DNA of 64,000 nucleotides from Mangrovimonas spongiae (lineage in GTDB: Bacteria > Bacteroidota > Bacteroidia > Flavobacteriales > Flavobacteriaceae), in contig NZ_RWBG01000004.1 of the NCBI RefSeq assembly GCF_003944795.1, forward strand, positions 62,001 through 126,000, given 5' to 3'. A model generated the notes under the pieces. The model searched no databases. It saw only the letters and a program-made list of their open reading frames with translations, and was not told where the DNA came from. Shown piece after piece: positions 34,540-43,389 of the stretch. Each line of letters starts with the position of its first letter. Position 1 is the first letter of the stretch. A program made the translations under genes and the position numbers.

Positions 34540-35208
34540 TTAATCATTTTTTTGTTTTAAAATTCCCAGAACAATTAAAAGCTGAGCCAAACCGTAAGTA
34601 AGCATAATACTAACATTAGCAAAAGTAATAGGCTTGTAAAATTTGTTTAAAGCAAGAATACTATCTGAAGTCAAAAAAAGAAGTGCGCCTATAAAAACCA
34701 GTGTAAAACTAGTTTTAACAACTTTATTATATCTTAAGAAAGCTGATGCTGCCATGCTTAAAATAACAACCATATAAATAATAACAGGAATTAGCATATT
34801 GCCTAGGCCGTTTTCTAATTTAGTAAACAAAAATGCCGCATAACCTAGTAAAACAATTATAAAAAACCAGGCTTTAAAAAATGGTTTTGCCTTTTTGGAA
34901 AACACTAAAACATACATAATATGTGCTATTAAAAAGGACACTAAACCTAATGTGAAAAAATGAGGAGATATATCTGGAAATAACAAGAAAATGTCACCCA
35001 ATAGCGAAAAAACTAAAGCCAGTAACATTAGGTTTTGTATACGTTTACTTAAGTGAGAATAATTATTCTTAAAAAAAATAATTAATGATAATAGAATTAG
35101 TGGTTTGGTAACATAGCGAAAAGAATTCAGTTCCGGTATACTTGAACAAAGAAGTTCTAAGGCTAATAACGTAATAAATAAGACGATGAAATTTTTCTCG
35201 TTAAACAT
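34540..35208 (-). CDS. YhhN-family (lysoplasmalogenase-like) membrane protein
   Basis: The 222-residue protein has about eight hydrophobic segments and the YhhN/TMEM86 signature: YVTKPLILLSLII, ALVFSLLGDIFLLF, LGLVSFLIAHIMYVLVF, and ALLFLTSDSILALNKF, each with conserved aspartates in or near helices. The family includes mammalian lysoplasmalogenases that cut vinyl-ether lysolipids; activity in bacteria is less certain. It starts 4 bp after trpA, so it is probably carried on the trp transcript. Confidence 0.88.
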   Translation of the reverse strand: MFNEKNFIVLFITLLALELLCSSIPELNSFRYVTKPLILLSLIIFFKNNYSHLSKRIQNLMLLALVFSLLGDIFLLFPDISPHFFTLGLVSFLIAHIMYVLVFSKKAKPFFKAWFFIIVLLGYAAFLFTKLENGLGNMLIPVIIYMVVILSMAASAFLRYNKVVKTSFTLVFIGALLFLTSDSILALNKFYKPITFANVSIMLTYGLAQLLIVLGILKQKND

Positions 35209-35212
35209 GTGT

Positions 35213-35977
35213 TTAGTCTCTTATAGTTTTGATAAAAGTATCTATTTTTTCAATACCAAACTCATTTAAATGCTTTATAAAAGCACTTCCAATGATGGCA
35301 CCTTTGGCGTAAGTAGTCGCCTGTTTAAAAGTGGCGTTGTCCTTAATGCCAAACCCCACAATTTGAGGCGTGTTCAGCTGTAATGCTGAAATTCTATTAA
35401 AATATGCCATTTGCATATCACCAAAGCCTGATGTTTTTCCAGTAGTCGCTGCCGAACTCACCATATAAATAAATCCGTTGGAAACAGAATCGATATAACG
35501 AATACGTTTTTCAGAGGTTTGTGGTGTGATTAAAAACACATTAATCAGGCCATAACGTTCAAAAATGGCTTGGTATTCATTTTGGTAAACATCTATCGGT
35601 AAATCAGGAATAATAAGGCCGTCAATCCCAATGGCTTGACATTGTTTGCAAAATGCTTCTACGCCATATTGCAAAATAGGATTAAAATAGCCCATAATGA
35701 TCAAGGGAATGGACACGGTTTTTCTAATATTTTCTAATTGTTCGAATAACACTTCGGTGGTCATACCATTTTTTAAAGCTTGCGTAGAACTCGCTTGTAT
35801 AGTTGGCCCATCGGCTAATGGATCGCTAAACGGTAAACCTATTTCAACCAAATCAACACCCGATTGTTCAAGGTGTTCAAGAATGGTTATTGTGTTTTTT
35901 AATTCAGGATACCCTGCTGTAAAATATATGGAAAGCAGTTTTTTGTCGCTTTGCAGCGCTTTGTTAATTCTATTCAT
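35213..35977 (-). CDS. trpA: Tryptophan synthase alpha chain
   Basis: The 254-residue TIM barrel has DLVEIGLPFSDPLADGPTIQ, which holds the catalytic Glu and Asp (E.coli Glu49 and Asp60), and the phosphate-binding VGFGIKDNATF. It cleaves indole-3-glycerol phosphate and passes indole to TrpB. It is 11 bp after trpB and just ahead of the YhhN gene. Confidence 0.97.
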   Translation of the reverse strand: MNRINKALQSDKKLLSIYFTAGYPELKNTITILEHLEQSGVDLVEIGLPFSDPLADGPTIQASSTQALKNGMTTEVLFEQLENIRKTVSIPLIIMGYFNPILQYGVEAFCKQCQAIGIDGLIIPDLPIDVYQNEYQAIFERYGLINVFLITPQTSEKRIRYIDSVSNGFIYMVSSAATTGKTSGFGDMQMAYFNRISALQLNTPQIVGFGIKDNATFKQATTYAKGAIIGSAFIKHLNEFGIEKIDTFIKTIRD

Positions 35978-35988
35978 ATTTATCTCAT

Positions 35989-37170
35989 TTAAATATTGAA
36001 ATAGTTAATGTAATTGTCCAAATCCTTGTCACCACGCCCTGAAAGACACAGCACAACAACATCGTTTGGTTTAAATTGTTTTTTGCTGAAAACAGCCAAA
36101 GCGTGAGCACTTTCAATGGCTGGGATAATACCTTCCAATTGGCAGAGTTCAAGTCCAGCTTTCATAGCGTCAGCATCGGTAACCGAGATAAACTCTGCGC
36201 GACCAGAGTCGTACAAGTGGGCATGCATTGGGCCAACCCCAGGGTAATCCAATCCTGCCGAAATTGAATAGGGTTCGGTGATTTGACCGTCCAAAGTTTG
36301 CATAAGTAGGGTTTTGCTACCGTGTATAATGCCTTCACGACCTAAAGCTGAAGTCGCCGCGCTTTCACCAGAATCTATGCCGTGACCAGCTGCTTCCGCA
36401 GCAATAAGTTTTACATTGGTATCTTCCAAAAAATGATAAAAAGCACCAGCCGCATTGCTACCGCCACCAACACAGGCGATAACATAATCTGGGTTGCTAC
36501 TGTTTTCGTGTTTTAATAATTGCTTTTGTATTTCTTCGGAAATTACACTTTGAAAACGTGCTACCATATCAGGGTAAGGATGTGGCCCTACCACGCTGCC
36601 AATAATGTAATGCGTGTCTGTAGGATTGCTTATCCAATCTCTAATAGCTTCATTAGTCGCATCTTTTAAGGTTTTGCTTCCAGAAGTGGCGGGAACAACT
36701 GTTGCGCCCAGCATTTTCATTCGGGCGACATTTGGTGCTTGTCTTTTTATGTCAACTTCACCCATATAAACCACACATTTAATACCCATAAGCGCACAAA
36801 CTGTGGCTGTGGCAACACCGTGTTGTCCCGCACCAGTTTCAGCAATAATGCGTGTTTTTCCCAAGCGTTTTGCCATCAATATTTGTCCAATGGTATTGTT
36901 TATTTTATGGGCGCCAGTATGATTTAAGTCTTCGCGCTTTAAATAAATTTTGGTAGTGTACTTTTCTGAAAGGCGTTTGGCAAAATATAAAGGTGAAGGT
37001 CTGCCAACATAATCTTTTAAAAGCTGCTGAAACTCCTCTTGAAAATCGGGTTCAGCCATAATATTTATATAGTTTTGCCGAAGTTCTTCGACATTGGGAT
37101 ATAACATCTCAGGAATGTAAGCGCCGCCAAACTTTCCGTAATACCCGTTGTTGTTTATGTTGTAACTCAT
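35989..37170 (-). CDS. trpB: Tryptophan synthase beta chain
   Basis: The 393-residue PLP enzyme has Lys89 in [10 protein letters not shown] as the Schiff-base lysine, the phosphate loop [10 protein letters not shown], and the LSGRGDKD C-terminal motif. It condenses indole with serine to tryptophan. It is of the TrpB1 type, paired with the neighbouring TrpA. It overlaps trpF by 4 bp. Confidence 0.98.
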   Translation of the reverse strand: MSYNINNNGYYGKFGGAYIPEMLYPNVEELRQNYINIMAEPDFQEEFQQLLKDYVGRPSPLYFAKRLSEKYTTKIYLKREDLNHTGAHKINNTIGQILMAKRLGKTRIIAETGAGQHGVATATVCALMGIKCVVYMGEVDIKRQAPNVARMKMLGATVVPATSGSKTLKDATNEAIRDWISNPTDTHYIIGSVVGPHPYPDMVARFQSVISEEIQKQLLKHENSSNPDYVIACVGGGSNAAGAFYHFLEDTNVKLIAAEAAGHGIDSGESAATSALGREGIIHGSKTLLMQTLDGQITEPYSISAGLDYPGVGPMHAHLYDSGRAEFISVTDADAMKAGLELCQLEGIIPAIESAHALAVFSKKQFKPNDVVVLCLSGRGDKDLDNYINYFNI

Positions 37171-37781
37171 AATCGAGATTTAAATTCAGTTAATAATTGA
37201 CTGTTTTTTAACCCTGGTTTAATTTCAAACTTGCTGTTGACATCCACGGCATGACATTGTTTTGAGGCCGATGTCTTAAAAAAGCTGTTGAGGTTTTCAA
37301 TGCAGTCCAATCCAATTCCACCGCTTAAAAAATAAGGCGTTGTTGCGGTGTATTTTTTTAAAATCTCCCAATTGAACGTGTAACCGTTACCACCAGGAAG
37401 TTTTCCTTTGGTATCAAAAAGAAAGAAATCTACATAAGGCTCATAAGGTTTCAGGGTATCAAAATTAAAGGTGTCCTTAATTGACAATACTTTAATGACT
37501 TCAACATTCGTGTGCTTTAAATGTTTGCAATACTCAACAGATTCCTGGCCGTGTAATTGCACAGCTTGTAGATCGTGGATTTTTATTTTGGTTTTGATGC
37601 TTTCTAAACCGTCATTGACAAAAACACCCACTTTTTTAATGGTTTTGGGAAGTTTTGGAATGGTTTTATCAAAATATCGAGGGGATTTTTCATAGAAAAT
37701 GAATCCTAGGTAGTCAGGTTGCAATTTAGAAACCTCAACAATGTTGTTCTCGTATAACATCCCGCAGATTTTTAATTTCAT
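37167..37781 (-). CDS. trpF: Phosphoribosylanthranilate isomerase
   Basis: The 204-residue barrel has KICGM near the N-terminus (catalytic Cys) and [13 protein letters not shown], then VQLHGQES and [19 protein letters not shown] with the catalytic Asp. It isomerises phosphoribosylanthranilate to the carboxyphenylamino sugar phosphate. It is a separate protein, not fused to TrpC. It overlaps trpC by 4 bp and trpB by 4 bp. Confidence 0.96.
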   Translation of the reverse strand: MKLKICGMLYENNIVEVSKLQPDYLGFIFYEKSPRYFDKTIPKLPKTIKKVGVFVNDGLESIKTKIKIHDLQAVQLHGQESVEYCKHLKHTNVEVIKVLSIKDTFNFDTLKPYEPYVDFFLFDTKGKLPGGNGYTFNWEILKKYTATTPYFLSGGIGLDCIENLNSFFKTSASKQCHAVDVNSKFEIKPGLKNSQLLTEFKSRL

Positions 37782-38563
37782 TGCTCCAGTTGTTTTATAA
37801 ATTGTGCTGCGCTGTTACCAGGGTTGTCGGTTTTCATAAAATTTTCACCTATTAAAAACCCTTTAAAATCGTAGGATTTAAGCGTTTGAATAGCTTTAAT
37901 AGAACTGATGCCGCTTTCAGAAACTTTTACAAAATCATTGGGGATTTGAGCGCTCAGGTTTTTACTGGTTTCTAAGTTGACCTCAAACGTTTTAAGATTT
38001 CTATTGTTAACGCCTAGCATATCCAAACTAGGCATTATGGATTTGTTGAGTTCCTCTTCATTGTGAACTTCTAAAAGCACATCTAAATTGAGTTGTTTCG
38101 AGAGTTTAGAAAATTGCTTTATCTCATCACGTGTTAATATGGCCGCAATAAGTAAGATAGCATCGGCACCATAAGCCTTGGCTTCCAAAATTTGATATGC
38201 ATCAATAATAAATTCTTTTCTTAAAAGCGGCAGGTTGCAATTTGCCCTTGCAAGTATTAAATCGTCCAGCGATCCGCCAAAATACCTTCCGTCGGTAAGC
38301 ACTGATATTCCGCAAACACCTGCGTTTTCGTAACCTTTGGCAACAGCTTGCACACTTAACGAATTATTGATGACCGATTTTGAAGGCGAACGCCTTTTGT
38401 GTTCGGCAATAATGCCCGAATGACTGTTTTTTAATCGTTTGCTTAATGAGATGGTATTGCGTTCAAACAATACCGATTGCTCGAGTTGAGATACAGGAAT
38501 GAGTGCTTTTTTTAAAGCCACTTCTTGGCGTTTGTCTGCTACAATTTGGTCTAAAATGCTCAT
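37778..38563 (-). CDS. trpC: Indole-3-glycerol-phosphate synthase
   Basis: The 261-residue barrel has IIAEHKRRSPSKSVI (catalytic Lys), ISVLTDGRYFGGSL, and LLRKEFIIDAYQILEAKAYGADAILLI, all standard for TrpC. It closes the indole ring by ring closure and decarboxylation. Both neighbours overlap it by 4 bp. Confidence 0.97.
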   Translation of the reverse strand: MSILDQIVADKRQEVALKKALIPVSQLEQSVLFERNTISLSKRLKNSHSGIIAEHKRRSPSKSVINNSLSVQAVAKGYENAGVCGISVLTDGRYFGGSLDDLILARANCNLPLLRKEFIIDAYQILEAKAYGADAILLIAAILTRDEIKQFSKLSKQLNLDVLLEVHNEEELNKSIMPSLDMLGVNNRNLKTFEVNLETSKNLSAQIPNDFVKVSESGISSIKAIQTLKSYDFKGFLIGENFMKTDNPGNSAAQFIKQLEQ

Positions 38564-39552
38564 TGACTTAATTGGATTAAGGTGTTGAAACTCACTTTTG
38601 CTTTTCCACTTTTTAGAGAATCGTAAGCCAAATTATAAGCATCTTCTAAGTTGCAATGTTTTACGGTTGAGATGGCTAAAGCCGCATTGGCACAAACCAC
38701 ATTGTTTTGGGCTTCAGTACCAAAACCAGAAAGGATATGTTCAAAGATTTTAGCCGAACTTTTAATGCTGTTTCCACCGTGAATGGCCGATTGTTTAAAA
38801 GTTTCGGAGTTGAAGTCAGAAGGTTTAAGTATATGTTCAGCCTCGTTTTTTACAACTTTGGCATTTCCGGTTAAGGAAATTTCGTCATAGCCATCCAAGG
38901 CATGAACAATGCAATAATTCTTGTCAGTTTGCTCATAGAGATAAGCGTAGAGACGCAGCAATTCCAGATTAAAAACACCAACCAATTGATTTTTTGGAAA
39001 TGCCGGATTAACCATGGGGCCAAGCATATTGAAAAATGTTTTTACACCAAGTTCTCGCCTAATAGGAGCTACGTTTTTCATTGCGGGGTGAAATAACGGG
39101 GCGTGCAACACGCAAATGTTGGCTTGCTCCAAACAGGTTTTTAAAAATCCTTCGTCATTACTGAATTTAACACCAAAAAACTCCATAACATTACTCGAAC
39201 CAGAAACCGAAGACACCCCATAATTACCGTGTTTAGTAACTTTTACGCCAGCTCCAGCAGTAATGAATGATGCCAGAGTTGAAATATTAAAGGTGTTTTT
39301 GCCATCGCCGCCAGTACCGCACAAATCAATGGTGTTGTAGTCTTCTAAATTTACAGGAATGCAAAGCTCCAATAAGGCATCACGAAAGCCTTGCAATTCC
39401 TCAACGGTAATGCTACGCATCATATATACCGTAAGAAAGGCTGCAATTTGGCTTTGGTTGTAATCGCCTTTGGAAATATTCACTAGAACCTGTTTAGCTT
39501 CTTCTGTGGATATGTTTTCGTGATTAATAAGTCTGTTTAAGATATTTTTCAT
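38560..39552 (-). CDS. trpD: Anthranilate phosphoribosyltransferase
   Basis: The 330-residue protein has the PRPP loop DLCGTGGDGKNTFNISTLAS and the anthranilate-site HGNYGVSSVSGSSNVMEFFG. It adds ribose phosphate to anthranilate. It lies 10 bp after trpG and overlaps trpC by 4 bp. Confidence 0.97.
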   Translation of the reverse strand: MKNILNRLINHENISTEEAKQVLVNISKGDYNQSQIAAFLTVYMMRSITVEELQGFRDALLELCIPVNLEDYNTIDLCGTGGDGKNTFNISTLASFITAGAGVKVTKHGNYGVSSVSGSSNVMEFFGVKFSNDEGFLKTCLEQANICVLHAPLFHPAMKNVAPIRRELGVKTFFNMLGPMVNPAFPKNQLVGVFNLELLRLYAYLYEQTDKNYCIVHALDGYDEISLTGNAKVVKNEAEHILKPSDFNSETFKQSAIHGGNSIKSSAKIFEHILSGFGTEAQNNVVCANAALAISTVKHCNLEDAYNLAYDSLKSGKAKVSFNTLIQLSQ

Positions 39553-39562
39553 TGTGGTTTTC

Positions 39563-40129
39563 TTAACTATTCACCCAGTTTTTTAATAGTTGTTTGCCGT
39601 CTGGAGTCAACACCGATTCTGGATGAAATTGAACACCTTTAACGTCGTAAATTTTATGTCTAAGTGACATCAATTCACCGTTTTCATCAAACGACGTTGC
39701 CTCAAGAATGTCTGGAAGCTGTTTGTTGACTACCCAAGAATGATAGCGACCTACCGAAATGTTATGTGGTAAGTTTTTAAAAATAGGTTCGTCGTCTTTG
39801 GTTATGGTAATCTTAGTGGCAACACCGTGATAAACGGTATCAAGATTAATAAGCGATCCTCCAAAAACTTCAGCTATGGCTTGCATACCTAAACATACGC
39901 CCAGAATGCTTTTTTTACCTGTATATGTTGCAATAATGGTTTTAAGTAAACCAGCTTCGTCTGGGATTCCAGGTCCTGGCGATAACAATATTTTATCGTA
40001 ATCTTCAACCGTTTCCAAACTTAGTTGGTCATTGCGTTTTACCGTGACTTTGCAATCTAAGTCTTCTAAGTAATGTACTAGATTGTAAGTGAAACTATCG
40101 TAATTATCAATGACTAAAATATGCTTCAT
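39563..40129 (-). CDS. trpG: Anthranilate synthase glutamine amidotransferase component
   Basis: The 188-residue class I amidotransferase has Cys79 in LGVCLGMQAI and the His-Glu pair in GVQFHPES. It supplies ammonia to TrpE. A separate component II (not fused to TrpD) and the spacing of 5 bp from trpE are typical of this operon type. It could also serve para-aminobenzoate synthase, as such subunits often do; that is only a possibility. Confidence 0.95.
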   Translation of the reverse strand: MKHILVIDNYDSFTYNLVHYLEDLDCKVTVKRNDQLSLETVEDYDKILLSPGPGIPDEAGLLKTIIATYTGKKSILGVCLGMQAIAEVFGGSLINLDTVYHGVATKITITKDDEPIFKNLPHNISVGRYHSWVVNKQLPDILEATSFDENGELMSLRHKIYDVKGVQFHPESVLTPDGKQLLKNWVNS

Positions 40130-40134
40130 CTATG

Positions 40135-41538
40135 TTAAATTTTTTCTGCAATTTCCAAGGCTTTTGTAAGCGCCCCTAATTTGTTATATACTTCTTGTAA
40201 TTCGTTTTCGGCATTGGATTTTGATACAATTCCAGCGCCAGCTTGCCAATGGAGTTTGTGGTTTTTGCTTAAAAAGGTTCTTATCATTATGGCGTGATTA
40301 AAATTACCGTTAAAATCCATAAATCCAATAGCGCCACCATAAAACTCCCGGCTTGAGGTTTCATACTGCTCTATGAGTTGCATGGCTCTGTGTTTTGGAG
40401 CGCCACTTAGGGTTCCGGCAGGGAAAGTATCAGCGACAACTTCCATGGTGGTAGTGTTGTCGTGGATTTTTCCTGTGACTTTACTTACCAAATGAATGAC
40501 GTGCGAAAAAAACTGAATTTCTCTATTGGTCTTTACGGTGACTTGACTGCTGTGGCGACTTAAATCGTTTCTAGCCAAATCCACAAGCATCACGTGTTCA
40601 CTATTTTCCTTGTCGTCTTGTGCTAATTTTTTGGCAAGTTCAGCATCTTTTTCATCATTTCCTGTGCGTTTAAAGGTTCCTGCAATAGGGTGAATTTCAG
40701 CAGTACCATCATTTACGATAAGTTGTGCTTCTGGTGAACTTCCAAAGAGTTTAAAATCGCCATAATCAAAATAAAATAAGTAAGGCGAGGGGTTGATACT
40801 TCTTAAAGCACGATAAACATTAAACTCGTCGCCTTTAAATTGTTGTGTGAATTTTTTTGATAACACCAATTGAAACACATCGCCACGCGCACAATGTTTT
40901 CTGGCCAGTTTTACGTGGTTTTTGTAATCATTATCAGTGAGGTTGGAAGTTGGTTTTTCTACTGTTGAAAAGTTAAAAACAGCGTGATTTCTAGCTTTGA
41001 TGAGCTGGTGGATTTGCTCAATATTATTATCATTATCAAAACAATGTGCAAAAATATAGGCTTCGCTCTTGTGATGATTAATGGCTATGATGTTTTTGTA
41101 AACGGCATAATAAGCATCGGGAATGTTATTGTTGTTTGCTTTTTTTTGAATATCAATATCTTCAAAATAACGTACAGCATCGTAAGTCAAATATCCAAAA
41201 ATACCATTGTTTATAAATTTGAAGTCTTTGTCAATATTAACTTTAAAACGTTTTGTGAATTTATGAATGCATTCAGAAACCTTAGTGTTTTGTCCTGTGT
41301 TGGTGTTTAGGATGCTACCATCTGGAAACCGTTCGGTAATGGTTTCATTTTGAACTTTTATGGAGGCAATGGGATTGCAACAGATGTATGAAAAACTATT
41401 GTCGCTAGCATGATAATCGCTACTTTCCAATAAAATACTATTGGGAAACTTATCCCGAATTTTTAAGTAAATGCTAACAGGTGTGATAGTATCTGCTAGG
41501 ATTTTTTTGTAGTGTGTATAAAGACTGAATTTTTTCAT
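40135..41538 (-). CDS. trpE: Anthranilate synthase component I
   Basis: The 467-residue chorismate-using protein carries SILLESSDYHA near the N-terminus, which includes the LLES tryptophan-feedback motif, and catalytic-domain motifs ATTEV-like (IHPIAGTFKRTG), DLARNDLSRHS and FPAGTLSGAPKHRAMQLIE. The frame extends to a TTG at 41574, but this TTG lies within the attenuator terminator stem. The ATG at 41538, 8 bp after the T run, is the real start. It makes anthranilate from chorismate and is subject to feedback and, here, to attenuation. Confidence 0.97.
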   Translation of the reverse strand: MKKFSLYTHYKKILADTITPVSIYLKIRDKFPNSILLESSDYHASDNSFSYICCNPIASIKVQNETITERFPDGSILNTNTGQNTKVSECIHKFTKRFKVNIDKDFKFINNGIFGYLTYDAVRYFEDIDIQKKANNNNIPDAYYAVYKNIIAINHHKSEAYIFAHCFDNDNNIEQIHQLIKARNHAVFNFSTVEKPTSNLTDNDYKNHVKLARKHCARGDVFQLVLSKKFTQQFKGDEFNVYRALRSINPSPYLFYFDYGDFKLFGSSPEAQLIVNDGTAEIHPIAGTFKRTGNDEKDAELAKKLAQDDKENSEHVMLVDLARNDLSRHSSQVTVKTNREIQFFSHVIHLVSKVTGKIHDNTTTMEVVADTFPAGTLSGAPKHRAMQLIEQYETSSREFYGGAIGFMDFNGNFNHAIMIRTFLSKNHKLHWQAGAGIVSKSNAENELQEVYNKLGALTKALEIAEKI

Positions 41539-41546
41539 TTTTAGAT

Positions 41547-41579
41547 AAAAAAAAGGCTTGTCGTGAATTGACAAGCCTT
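41547..41579 (-). terminator. Intrinsic terminator of the trp attenuator, just upstream of trpE
   Basis: On the minus strand the 10-bp stem AAGGCTTGTC/GACAAGCCTT closes on a seven-base loop and is followed by an eight-T tract that reaches almost to the trpE start. A terminator placed before, not after, a biosynthetic operon is the mark of attenuation. It lies about 31 bp beyond the leader stop codon. A hand-drawn alternative hairpin (41596-41608 with 41576-41585) would occupy the foot of the 5' arm; this part is tentative. Confidence 0.92.
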
Positions 41580-41609
41580 GATATTATAAGTTTTAAATAT
41601 ACAATAGGG

Positions 41610-41672
41610 TTACTTCACGAAAGTTGCGTTTCGAAAGTTCCACCACCAAGTATTATTTAAAATTGTGTTCAT
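41610..41672 (-). CDS. trpL: trp operon leader peptide with three adjacent Trp codons
   Basis: A 20-codon frame starts at ATG 41672 and stops at TAA 41610. Residues 9-11 are Trp-Trp-Trp, encoded by three TGG codons at 41648-41640. Tryptophan is among the rarest residues, so three in 20 codons directly ahead of trpE, downstream of a strong promoter and upstream of an intrinsic terminator, is strong evidence for a trpL-type leader. When charged tRNA-Trp is scarce the ribosome should stall there and favour readthrough. It is too short for ordinary ORF calling. The peptide itself needs no function. Confidence 0.92.
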   Translation of the reverse strand: MNTILNNTWWWNFRNATFVK

Positions 41673-41690
41673 TAATGATTTAATATGGGT

Positions 41691-41721
41691 CAAATATAGA
41701 AACGAAATTCTGCTTTTCAAA
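41691..41721 (-). promoter_or_regulatory. Canonical flavobacterial promoter of the trp operon
   Basis: On the minus strand TTTG (41721-41718) and TATATTTG (41698-41691) are separated by exactly 19 bp, the textbook spacing of the Bacteroidota -33/-7 promoter. The leader ATG follows 18 bp downstream, so the leader is at the very start of the transcript. Confidence 0.85.
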
Positions 41722-41771
41722 CTTTTGTTGAAAATTTATTTTAGGCATACGAATGTTAAAAGCAATAAAAT

Positions 41772-41800
41772 TTTGTTAAATGAACAAGCGCTAAGGTTTG
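41772..41800 (+). promoter_or_regulatory. Possible promoter of the thioredoxin-fold operon
   Basis: TTTG (41772-41775) and AAGGTTTG (41793-41800, one mismatch from TAnnTTTG) are 17 bp apart and end 20 bp before the ATG at 41821. Confidence 0.4.
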
Positions 41801-41820
41801 AAGTGTTTATTTTTAAACGT

Positions 41821-42345
41821 ATGAAAAGAATTGCATTGGTAATTGCGACTATTGTATTGGTTGCTTGTAAAGAGAAAAAAACAACATCTATTGTTCAAAA
41901 AGAAGGTGTTGAAACTTCAGAAGCTATAGAGCTTGAGGTTTACGATTTTAGAGGACTTGAAAAAATGCTTTCAACTCAAAGCGATACAACTTACGTGGTT
42001 AATTTTTGGGCAACTTGGTGCAAACCTTGTGTAAAGGAATTGCCTTATTTTGAGCAGTTACGTAGTAATTACAAAGAGAAAAACGTGGAGCTACTTCTTG
42101 TAAGCCTAGATTTTCCTGCTAAGTACGAGAGTAAATTAAAACCTTTTATAAAGGAACACAATTTACAATCAAATGTAGTGGCATTAGATGATCCAGATAT
42201 GAATACATGGATTCCTAAAGTAGACGAAAATTGGTCTGGAGCCATTCCGGCTACACTTATTTTTAACAAAACAGAACGGAAGTTTTTTGAAAAATCTTTT
42301 ACTTATAATGAGCTAGAAACCGAACTTAAACCATTCTTAAACTAA
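41821..42345 (+). CDS. TlpA/ResA-like thioredoxin-fold lipoprotein
   Basis: The 174-residue lipoprotein has a signal with lipobox Cys16 (LVACKEKK) and a thioredoxin domain with NFWATWCKPC (Cys67-x-x-Cys70), plus the cis-proline region PATLIF. It reduces or oxidises disulfides on the periplasmic side, as ResA or TlpA do. The frame can be extended in sequence back to 41665, but that would place 52 nonsense-like residues before the lipoprotein signal and overlap the trp leader on the other strand. I chose the ATG at 41821. It is 7 bp ahead of a second redox gene. Confidence 0.9.
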   Translation: MKRIALVIATIVLVACKEKKTTSIVQKEGVETSEAIELEVYDFRGLEKMLSTQSDTTYVVNFWATWCKPCVKELPYFEQLRSNYKEKNVELLLVSLDFPAKYESKLKPFIKEHNLQSNVVALDDPDMNTWIPKVDENWSGAIPATLIFNKTERKFFEKSFTYNELETELKPFLN

Positions 42346-42352
42346 AAATATT

Positions 42353-42964
42353 ATGAAAACACTAAAATCTTTATTTGTGATTATGGCCATTTTGCTGTTT
42401 TCAGCATTTACTAATACTACAGAAAACAAAGGCTATAAAGTAGGCGATGTAGCTACAGATTTTGCATTAGAAAATATAGATGGTAAAATGGTATCATTAT
42501 CGGATTATAAAGATGCCAAAGGCTTTATCGTTGTCTTTACTTGCAATACATGTCCTTATGCAGTAGCTTATGAAGACAGAATAATAGCACTCGATAAAAA
42601 ATATGCCCAAAAAGGCTATCCTGTTATTGCTATTATGCCAAACAATCCAGAAGTACAATCAGGAGACCGTATGGAAGCTATGCAAGCTAGAGCTAAAGCT
42701 AAAGGGTTTACATTTCCGTATTTAATGGATAAAGGTCAGGAAATATATCCGCAATATGGCGCCACAAAAACACCACATGTTTTCGTGCTTCAAAAAGAAA
42801 ACAAAGGAAATGTAGTAAAATATATTGGAGCTATTGATGATAATTATAAAGACGTTAATGCTGTTAACCAAAAGTATGTAGAAGACGCTGTTGATGCTTT
42901 ATTAGAAGGTAAATCTGTTAAAGAAACACATACAAGAGCTATTGGTTGTACTATAAAAGTATAA
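42353..42964 (+). CDS. Peroxiredoxin/redoxin-like secreted protein
   Basis: The 203-residue protein has a signal peptide (MKTLKSLFVIMAILLFSAFT) and an AhpC/TSA-type redoxin domain with VFTCNTCPYAVAYEDR (Cys64 and Cys67) and a downstream GATKTPHVFVL motif. The CxxC in place of a single peroxidatic Cys suggests a thioredoxin-like partner role. It is probably cotranscribed with the TlpA-like gene. A terminator follows. Confidence 0.88.
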   Translation: MKTLKSLFVIMAILLFSAFTNTTENKGYKVGDVATDFALENIDGKMVSLSDYKDAKGFIVVFTCNTCPYAVAYEDRIIALDKKYAQKGYPVIAIMPNNPEVQSGDRMEAMQARAKAKGFTFPYLMDKGQEIYPQYGATKTPHVFVLQKENKGNVVKYIGAIDDNYKDVNAVNQKYVEDAVDALLEGKSVKETHTRAIGCTIKV

Positions 42965-42991
42965 CCGTTAAAAAAGAAACTAATTTTATTG

Positions 42992-43025
42992 AAAAAACCG
43001 AAGAAATAAGTCTTCGGTTTTTTTA
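42992..43025 (+). terminator. Terminator after the redoxin gene
   Basis: Stem AAACCGAAGA/TCTTCGGTTT with loop AATAAG and a T run after it. Confidence 0.9.
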
Positions 43026-43048
43026 TGATAAATGTCTTTGTAAAACCT

Positions 43049-43056
43049 TAAATTTG
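43049..43056 (+). promoter_or_regulatory. -7 box TAAATTTG of the rhodanese genes
   Basis: Exact TAnnTTTG match 16 bp before the ATG at 43073. Confidence 0.5.
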
Positions 43057-43072
43057 CAAATAAAAAGATAAT

Positions 43073-43387
43073 ATGGCAGATTTAACACAAGACCAATGGT
43101 TAGCGCAATTATCAGAAGATGATAATGCAATTATTTTAGATGTAAGAACCCAAGAAGAGGTAGAAGGCGGCATTATCCCTAATGCCAAACATATAGACAT
43201 TTACATGGGGCAAGGATTTATAGATGAAGTAGAAAAACTAGATAAGTCAAAAAATTACTATATTTATTGTCGTTCAGGTAATAGAAGTGGTCAAGCTTGT
43301 GCTATCATGAACCAATTAGGATTTACAACGACCCATAACCTTCTTGGTGGTTTTAGCGAATGGGAAGGTGATGTAGAAAATATATAA
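43073..43387 (+). CDS. Cytosolic single-domain rhodanese
   Basis: The 104-residue rhodanese has the catalytic Cys66 in IYCRSGNRSGQA and the DVRTQEEV region. It transfers sulfane sulfur or reduces related groups. No signal peptide is present. It lies 2 bp ahead of a second, exported rhodanese. Confidence 0.92.
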   Translation: MADLTQDQWLAQLSEDDNAIILDVRTQEEVEGGIIPNAKHIDIYMGQGFIDEVEKLDKSKNYYIYCRSGNRSGQACAIMNQLGFTTTHNLLGGFSEWEGDVENI

Positions 43388-43389
43388 TT

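Noticed and set aside
41539-41574. N-terminal extension of trpE to a TTG
   Set aside because: The extension is made of the terminator hairpin and T run of the attenuator, and the family start fits the ATG at 41538.
41665-41820. N-terminal extension of the TlpA-like gene
   Set aside because: It would put 52 residues before a clean lipoprotein signal and run across the trp leader and its promoter on the other strand; the ATG at 41821 explains everything better.
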